Part shown: positions 5,189 through 9,422 of the stretch, piece after piece | How positions within the stretch are numbered: the stretch's first letter is position 1 | Layout of the letters: the number at the start of each line of letters is the position of its first letter | Source of the DNA: Anaerolineae bacterium | Lineage (GTDB): Bacteria; Chloroflexota; Anaerolineae; 4572-78; NAK82 | Direction: 5' to 3' | NCBI GenBank assembly: GCA_030598425.1 | Contig: JAUVPY010000059.1 | Location: 1-9,422, forward strand | DNA: 9,422 nt | The notes under the pieces: generated by a model | The model's input: the letters and a program-made list of their open reading frames with translations, nothing else | Told to the model about the DNA's origin: nothing | Database searches by the model: none | Made by a program: the position numbers and the translations under genes

Positions 5189-6601
5189 GTGAACGCTGCT
5201 TTGAGACTAGTGGAGCCCAGGTTCACTCCGCCGTTGGACGAGGGATTTCGTCCCGCGGTGTTAGCCAATCGTGAATTCCAAAGAGATTTGGAGGGTTTAG
5301 GAGGGGGCGTACCCTTGGTGCTCGGCCTCGAGCGGGCGGATGGGTCTGTGTCGCGTTTCGAGACGAAGGTCTTCCGCGACGATCACCCCCGATCTGATGC
5401 CAACCTCAAGTATGCCGAGCGATTGGTCAAATTCCTCCTCTGGCAGCGCGGTGGCTGGAAGGCTTACGTGGGCGGCCCCCAGCGCATTGGAGACTACATC
5501 AAGGAGTGCTACTCTCCGAATGGCCCGCGCGCCTTTGATTATCACTTCATGGGAGAGGACGTTTACGAGAAGACATTCATGGTCATACCCTGCACCCCTG
5601 AGCAAGTGCCTGCCCGGCGTGAGAGGGAGCAGGCATTGGGGCGTCACTTGGATGGGTGCCGCATCGGCTTTGACCTGGGGGCGTCGGATGTTAAGGTCTC
5701 GGCGGTCGTTGATGGCGAGGCGATCTTTAGCAAAGAGGTTGTGTGGGAACCGCGTAAACAAAGTGACCCGGGTTACCACTATGATCACATTATGGCTCTC
5801 TTGGAGGAGGCAGCCACTAAAATGCCTCGCGTGGATGCGATTGGCGGCAGCTCGGCAGGGGTCTACGTGAACAATCGCGTAATGATCGCCTCGCTGTTCC
5901 GTGGTGTGCCAAAGGACCGGTTTGGCGAGGCCAGAAACATGTTCCTGCGCATCCGTGAAGAACTGGGAGTGCCGTTGGAGATTGTAAACGATGGAGAGGT
6001 AACCGCCCTCGCGGGTTCGATGTCATTGGAGGATAACGGTGTCCTGGGCATCGCGCTGGGGTCGAGTGAGGCTGGTGGTTACGTCACAGGTACGGGCAAT
6101 ATCACCGGTTGGCTCAACGAACTTGCCTTCGCGCCCGTTGATTATAGCTCCACGGCTCCCATAGAGGAGTGGTCTGGAGATAGGGGGTGTGGTGCACGTT
6201 ACTTCTCACAGCAATGCGTGTTCCGGCTTGCCCCAAAAGCCGGGATAGAGATCCCAGAAGGCATTACGGATGCCGAGAAGCTCAGATTCGTTCAGGAGAG
6301 ACTCGAAGCTGGGCACGACGGTGCTACAAAAATCTGGAAGAGCATAGGGTACTATATGGGCTACGCCATCGCTCACTATGCTGAATTCTACGACGAGCTG
6401 AAACACGTTCTCATCCTGGGGCGTTGTACCTCTGGCACGGGTGGGACGCTTATCCTGGAGGGCGCTGGACAGGTGCTCACCTCCGAGTTCGGGGAGATCG
6501 CCGACCGGGTAAACATCCAGCTCCCAGACGAAAAGAGCCGGCGTGTCGGTCAATCCATCGCGGCTGCCAGCCTGCCTGCAATTGACCAGGAAAAGGATTA
6601 A
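5189..6601 (+). CDS. ROK-fold putative sugar kinase with a long N-terminal extension
   Basis: The C-terminal about 310 residues match the ROK (repressor/ORF/kinase) actin-like fold, which usually phosphorylates a hexose or amino sugar with ATP. A phosphate-1 loop is at IGFDLGASDVKVSAVVDGE (159-177). A substrate strand occurs at AIGGSSAGVYVN. The catalytic-Asp region is VNDGEVTALAG (266-276), with Asp268 as the predicted base, and GIALGSSEAGGYVTG is a phosphate-2-like stretch. The usual ROK zinc motif (CxCGxxGCxE type) is not intact: only GDRGCGARYFS (330-340) remains. Residues 1-155 are an unrecognised extension with no helix-turn-helix signature, so a transcriptional regulator is unlikely. 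At 470 residues it is well above the usual 300-400. The start is GTG 5189 after a weak GGGG-type site. It lies 43 nt after the nitrilase gene and 3 nt before the PIG-L gene. A non-catalytic ROK-like protein is possible. Confidence 0.75.
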   Translation: MNAALRLVEPRFTPPLDEGFRPAVLANREFQRDLEGLGGGVPLVLGLERADGSVSRFETKVFRDDHPRSDANLKYAERLVKFLLWQRGGWKAYVGGPQRIGDYIKECYSPNGPRAFDYHFMGEDVYEKTFMVIPCTPEQVPARREREQALGRHLDGCRIGFDLGASDVKVSAVVDGEAIFSKEVVWEPRKQSDPGYHYDHIMALLEEAATKMPRVDAIGGSSAGVYVNNRVMIASLFRGVPKDRFGEARNMFLRIREELGVPLEIVNDGEVTALAGSMSLEDNGVLGIALGSSEAGGYVTGTGNITGWLNELAFAPVDYSSTAPIEEWSGDRGCGARYFSQQCVFRLAPKAGIEIPEGITDAEKLRFVQERLEAGHDGATKIWKSIGYYMGYAIAHYAEFYDELKHVLILGRCTSGTGGTLILEGAGQVLTSEFGEIADRVNIQLPDEKSRRVGQSIAAASLPAIDQEKD

Positions 6602-6604
6602 ACA

Positions 6605-7453
6605 ATGTTTAGACTCGATAGCGCTCAATTGTTTGTTCCTGATGGCGTGCCTGTCGAAGAAGCCCTGGCTCGCACCACCCATATGGCGGTCGGCGCGCAC
6701 CAAGATGACTTGGAGATCATGGGGGTTGATGGCATCCTCGCTTGTTTCCAGCAGGAGGAAAAGTGGTTCACCGGCGTAGTGGTTACCAACGGCAGCGGCT
6801 CGCCCCGGGATGATCTGTACAGGGATTACACCAATGAGGACATGCGTGGGGCGCGCGCCAAAGAGCAGAAGAAGGCGGCGGTGATCGGTGAGTACGCGGC
6901 GCAGGCCCTGCTCGATTATCCTAGTTCGGTTGTGAAACATGCTTCCAATAAGGACTTGGTAGAGGACATCGCCACCCTGCTAAAGATGGCTCAACCTAGC
7001 GTGGTGTACACCCACAATCTCGCCGACAAGCACGATACCCACGTAGCGCTCACGCTCAGGGTCATAGAAGCGATCCGTGACCTCGCTGAGGAAGAGCGCC
7101 CACAACGCCTGTACGGATGCGAAGTCTGGCGTGATCTTGACTGGATGCTGGACGAAGACAAGGTCGCTTTCGATTGTTCAGCTCACGAGAACCTCCAGGC
7201 GGCGCTCTTGGGTGTGTTCGACTCTCAAATCTGCGGTGGCAAGCGGTACGACCTGGCCACTATGGGGCGGCGCCGGGCAAATGCGACCTATTTTGCCTCT
7301 CACGGCACCGACGTGGCGACCGGGTTGATCTACGCCATGGATCTCACGCCCCTCATTGAAGATCCGTCCAAAGATATCGAAGGCTATGTTCACGCATATA
7401 TCGACCGCTTTGCGCACGAGGTTCAGAATCGAATCGTCAAATGCTTGGCGTGA
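6605..7453 (+). CDS. PIG-L / LmbE-family zinc-dependent N-deacetylase
   Basis: Family members remove N-acyl groups from amino-sugar conjugates (for example GlcNAc-inositol-type substrates) using one zinc ion. The product is 282 residues. The first metal motif, normally AHPDDxE, appears here as AHQDDLE (31-37), so Pro is replaced by Gln while His32, catalytic Asp34 and metal-binding Asp35 are kept. The downstream half-site HNLADKHDTHVAL (137-149) provides Asp144 and His146. VVVTNGSGSPR (58-68) and MRGARAKEQKKAA (80-92) are typical of the fold. The ATG is three bases after the ROK stop, with AAAAGGA (6591-6597) inside the previous gene's last codons, so the two are almost certainly translated together. 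Downstream is a 157-nt gap containing a transposable palindrome. The substrate is unknown. Confidence 0.9.
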   Translation: MFRLDSAQLFVPDGVPVEEALARTTHMAVGAHQDDLEIMGVDGILACFQQEEKWFTGVVVTNGSGSPRDDLYRDYTNEDMRGARAKEQKKAAVIGEYAAQALLDYPSSVVKHASNKDLVEDIATLLKMAQPSVVYTHNLADKHDTHVALTLRVIEAIRDLAEEERPQRLYGCEVWRDLDWMLDEDKVAFDCSAHENLQAALLGVFDSQICGGKRYDLATMGRRRANATYFASHGTDVATGLIYAMDLTPLIEDPSKDIEGYVHAYIDRFAHEVQNRIVKCLA

Positions 7454-7478
7454 GGGTGCGTGACGCCTGGGTGGCTGG

Positions 7479-7592
7479 AAGTGATATGGGTGCGTTTCAA
7501 ATGAGTTGAACCAGGTGCAACGCACTTGCTTTGAAGTGCGTTGCACCTTCCTGCCTCAACTGAGGTGAAACACACCCAAGTGATATGAGTGC
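7479..7592 (+). repeat. Direct repeats flanking the palindrome
   Basis: AAGTGATATGGGTGC (7479-7493) and AAGTGATATGAGTGC (7578-7592) match at 14 of 15 bases. The first nine bases are the probable target-site duplication. The next six in the left copy are element terminus (GGGTGC) and in the right copy host flank (GAGTGC). The extra similarity may therefore be chance, target preference for terminus-like sequence, or a sign that the boundary is one base off. Confidence 0.7.
7488..7577. mobile_element. 90-bp near-complete palindrome with 9-bp target duplication (MITE)
   Basis: The termini GGGTGCGTTTCA (7488-7499) and TGAAACACACCC (7566-7577) are inverted copies with one mismatch. Inside them AGTTGA (7503-7508) pairs with TCAACT (7556-7561). 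The core AGGTGCAACGCACTT (7513-7527) pairs perfectly with AAGTGCGTTGCACCT (7534-7548) around loop GCTTTG. The ends are directly bordered by perfect 9-bp copies of AAGTGATAT (7479-7487 and 7578-7586), which is what transposition with a 9-bp staggered cut leaves. There is no coding capacity, so it would need a transposase elsewhere. I cannot assign the parent IS family. Transcribed within the operon, it would fold into a very stable stem. Confidence 0.8.
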
Positions 7593-7610
7593 AAGATCGA
7601 AGGAGCCAGA

Positions 7611-8789
7611 ATGAACGGAAAGCAGCGGATAGCTTCAGCTATGCGGCACGAAGAACCGGACCGGGTTCCGGTGATGTGCCAGCTCGCGCTGGGACATTAC
7701 TTCTTGAATACCCGGTTCGCGCCCCACGAGATCTGGTTTACCAGCGAGGCATTTGCTGAGGCATTGGTGGAGCTGCAACGGCGTTACCGTTTTGATGGTA
7801 TCCTCATCAATATCCCTGGACGCCCCCAGGGCTTATTGGATGAGGCAAAATCCATCAGGGAGACGGACGAGGGTGAGGAACTGACCTGGGTTAATGGTGA
7901 CGTCACATTGATACCCTGGGACGATAACGCGCAGCACTACCACGCCGACGGCTCCAGGGCGCGAAGGGCCGATTTCGATACGCTTGATCCCGAACATCTT
8001 GACTCCATTGATGATCTGGCTGGATATGTTTGGAACACCTATCACGTGCCGTGGGTGACTAACAAACCGGATCGGGGACCAATGACCGAAATACCCGACT
8101 ACTTCTTCCACACATTCGACCTGGTGAAGGGCATGGTCGGAGAGGAGGTTTCGATACACGGCGAGGTCTTTTCACCGTTCACCCACTATCTCGAATTGTT
8201 TGGCTACGAAGAGGCTCTGATGGGCTTGATCAAAGACAGTGGAAAAGCCCACGCGCTGTTGGGACGTTTGGCCCAGGCCTCAATCACCTGGGGGGTGGCG
8301 CAGACCAAACACGATGCCGATGCGGTTCTGATCTCCTCAGCTTTTGCCGGAGGTGGTTTTGTTTCACCCAAGATGTATCGGGAGTTTGTGGTGCCCTATG
8401 AGCGAAAGGTGGCTGAAGCAATAAAGGCGGCCGGTGGCACCGTGTACACCCACACCTGCGGCCATCTCGGCGATCGGCTGGAGGCGATGTTAGAGACAGG
8501 TACGATGGGTATTGACACCCTTGACCCGCCCCCGCTGGGCAACACAACCCTGGAGGAAGCGAAATCGCTTATTGGGGACAAGGTGTTTCTCAAAGGTAAC
8601 ATGAATGGCGTGGAGGTATTAGCCTTTCAAACCGAGCAAGAAGTGATCGAACATGCCAGCGAGCGGATTCGGGTGGGGATGCCGGGGAGTGGTTATATTC
8701 TAAGCACGGCTTGTTCTGTGCCTCCCAAAGTGGAGCCCTGGAAGCTGGAGTTGCTGGCGCCGCTGGCTGAGGAGATCGGCCAGTATTGA
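7611..8789 (+). CDS. URO-D-fold protein, probable corrinoid/zinc methyltransferase-like enzyme
   Basis: The 392-residue product belongs to the uroporphyrinogen decarboxylase superfamily, beginning MNGKQRIASAMRHEEPDRVPV, a typical URO-D-like opening. It carries HTCGH (281-285) and a later Cys368 in STACSVPP. His281, Cys283 and Cys368 match the HxC...C zinc pattern of the MtaA/MtbA methylcobamide methyltransferases, where zinc activates a thiol. The tail KVEPWKLELLAPLAEE is also of that branch. I see no HemE-type FAGAPFT segment; the equivalent region reads GEVFSPFTHY (184-193). A methyl-transfer role is therefore more likely than heme synthesis, but no corrinoid protein gene is present in the window. 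ATG 7611 follows AAGGAG (7600-7605). The gene lies just after the MITE, which separates it from the PIG-L gene, and overlaps nothing; the HAD gene starts seven bases after it. Confidence 0.85.
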   Translation: MNGKQRIASAMRHEEPDRVPVMCQLALGHYFLNTRFAPHEIWFTSEAFAEALVELQRRYRFDGILINIPGRPQGLLDEAKSIRETDEGEELTWVNGDVTLIPWDDNAQHYHADGSRARRADFDTLDPEHLDSIDDLAGYVWNTYHVPWVTNKPDRGPMTEIPDYFFHTFDLVKGMVGEEVSIHGEVFSPFTHYLELFGYEEALMGLIKDSGKAHALLGRLAQASITWGVAQTKHDADAVLISSAFAGGGFVSPKMYREFVVPYERKVAEAIKAAGGTVYTHTCGHLGDRLEAMLETGTMGIDTLDPPPLGNTTLEEAKSLIGDKVFLKGNMNGVEVLAFQTEQEVIEHASERIRVGMPGSGYILSTACSVPPKVEPWKLELLAPLAEEIGQY

Positions 8790-8796
8790 TGGGTGA

Positions 8797-9422
8797 ATGA
8801 TGCTGAAAGGTCCCAATCACACCCCCTTACGGGCTGTCCTATTCGACTTGGACGGAACCTTGTATGACAGTGAGCGCCAGGAGATCCTCACCATGCGTCG
8901 CCTGTTCTGCGACGACATAGGACTGGAAATGGACGAGGGGGAGATAGTTGAGTACATAGGTGTACCAAGCCGTGAAGTCCTTGAGCAACTCGCGCCGGAC
9001 CGGGTGGAAGAAATGCTGGCCGTCTGGCTGGATTATCAAGGGGAGTTTCTGGTTGAAAGCCGTCTCTTCCCTGGAGTCCTGGGGATACTACAGAGCTTGT
9101 CTCGGTCCGGGTTGGGATTAGGGGTGGTCACCGGGCAAAATAAGCCTGAACTCGAGGCCACTCGGCGGCACATCGGGATCGACGCTTTGATCGACGTGTG
9201 GGTATCCGCCGACGATGCGTCTTTCACGAAGCCGCATCCGGCACCGGTGCGTCTCGCATTGGAAACGCTGGGCTGTCCGCCTGATCAGGCCGTCATGATC
9301 GGGGACACCCGTTTCGACATGGAGGCGGGGCGCAAAGCTGGAACACTGCTGGGGGTGGCGTTATGGGGTGTGAAAGACGTTACTCCATTGCTTGAATACC
9401 AGCCCGATTTTTTCTTTGAAGA
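8797..9422 (+). CDS. HAD-superfamily hydrolase, subfamily IA (runs off right edge)
   Basis: Probable small-molecule phosphatase or phosphomutase of the PGP/beta-PGM-like branch. Hand translation gives 208 open codons to the edge. Motif I is FDLDGTLYDSE (16-26) with nucleophile Asp17 and Asp19. The following helical cap runs to about residue 90. Motif II is VVTGQ with Thr112, motif III is Lys145 in FTKPHPAP, and motif IV is MIGDTRFDMEAG with Asp170 and Asp174. The final PDFFFE resembles the usual C-terminal segment, so only 10-25 residues are probably missing. Start choice: ATG 8797 or ATG 8800, both just after an in-frame TGA at 8794. No good Shine-Dalgarno is seen, so reinitiation after the URO-D stop seven bases upstream is likely. 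The physiological substrate is unknown. Confidence 0.92.
   Translation, partial: MMLKGPNHTPLRAVLFDLDGTLYDSERQEILTMRRLFCDDIGLEMDEGEIVEYIGVPSREVLEQLAPDRVEEMLAVWLDYQGEFLVESRLFPGVLGILQSLSRSGLGLGVVTGQNKPELEATRRHIGIDALIDVWVSADDASFTKPHPAPVRLALETLGCPPDQAVMIGDTRFDMEAGRKAGTLLGVALWGVKDVTPLLEYQPDFFFE

Noticed and set aside
6206..6940. 244-codon minus-strand open frame
   Set aside because: Covers the 3' end of the ROK gene and the 5' part of the PIG-L gene on the other strand; length is explained by few stop codons in GC-rich antisense sequence.
7488..7577. CRISPR repeat or intrinsic terminator
   Set aside because: There is only one palindrome, with no repeat-spacer periodicity and no U tract after the stem; the abutting 9-bp duplication points to transposition.
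7611..8789. hemE (uroporphyrinogen decarboxylase of heme synthesis)
   Set aside because: The segment typical of HemE is missing and a methyltransferase-type HxC...C set is present; the neighbours are not heme genes.

Overview
The window is bacterial chromosome, roughly 55-60% G+C by eye, with dense genes and clean sigma70-type promoters. The first third holds translation and RNA-decay housekeeping genes. The rest is a co-directional set of metabolic enzymes. Repeat type, gene content and cluster style fit an environmental Chloroflexota (Anaerolineae-like) genome, but that placement is inference and no marker here proves it.

Layout. Positions 1-881 (minus) are the N-terminal 293 codons of pnp (polynucleotide phosphorylase), running off the left edge. 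Positions 882-1096 are the rpsO-pnp spacer with two strong hairpins. Positions 1097-1366 (minus) are rpsO (ribosomal protein S15). Positions 1367-1545 are a divergent control region whose two promoters (rpsO leftward, trmD rightward) are exactly symmetric about a perfect 11-bp-arm dyad. Then come trmD (about 1546-2310, plus), an rplS promoter and leader, and rplS (2546-2899, plus). Positions 2900-3161 hold a terminator-like hairpin and a head-to-head GTCATTTCGA-type repeat.

From 3162 to the right edge six plus-strand genes follow: a Gfo/Idh/MocA oxidoreductase, a nitrilase-superfamily hydrolase, a ROK-fold putative sugar kinase with a long N-terminal extension, a PIG-L/LmbE zinc deacetylase, a URO-D-fold protein carrying an HxC...C zinc signature of corrinoid methyltransferases, and a HAD phosphatase cut by the right edge. 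Most gaps are 3-43 nt, suggesting one operon. The exception is the 157-nt PIG-L/URO-D gap, which holds a 90-bp near-complete palindrome flanked by a perfect 9-bp duplication, the signature of a MITE insertion.

Working together: rpsO-pnp and trmD-rplS are standard translation and RNA-turnover modules. The downstream set (oxidation, amide or nitrile hydrolysis, phosphorylation, deacylation, methyl transfer, dephosphorylation) looks like a peripheral pathway for a decorated small molecule such as an N-acylated or O-methylated sugar derivative. The substrate cannot be read from the sequence, and no transporter or regulator is visible inside the window.
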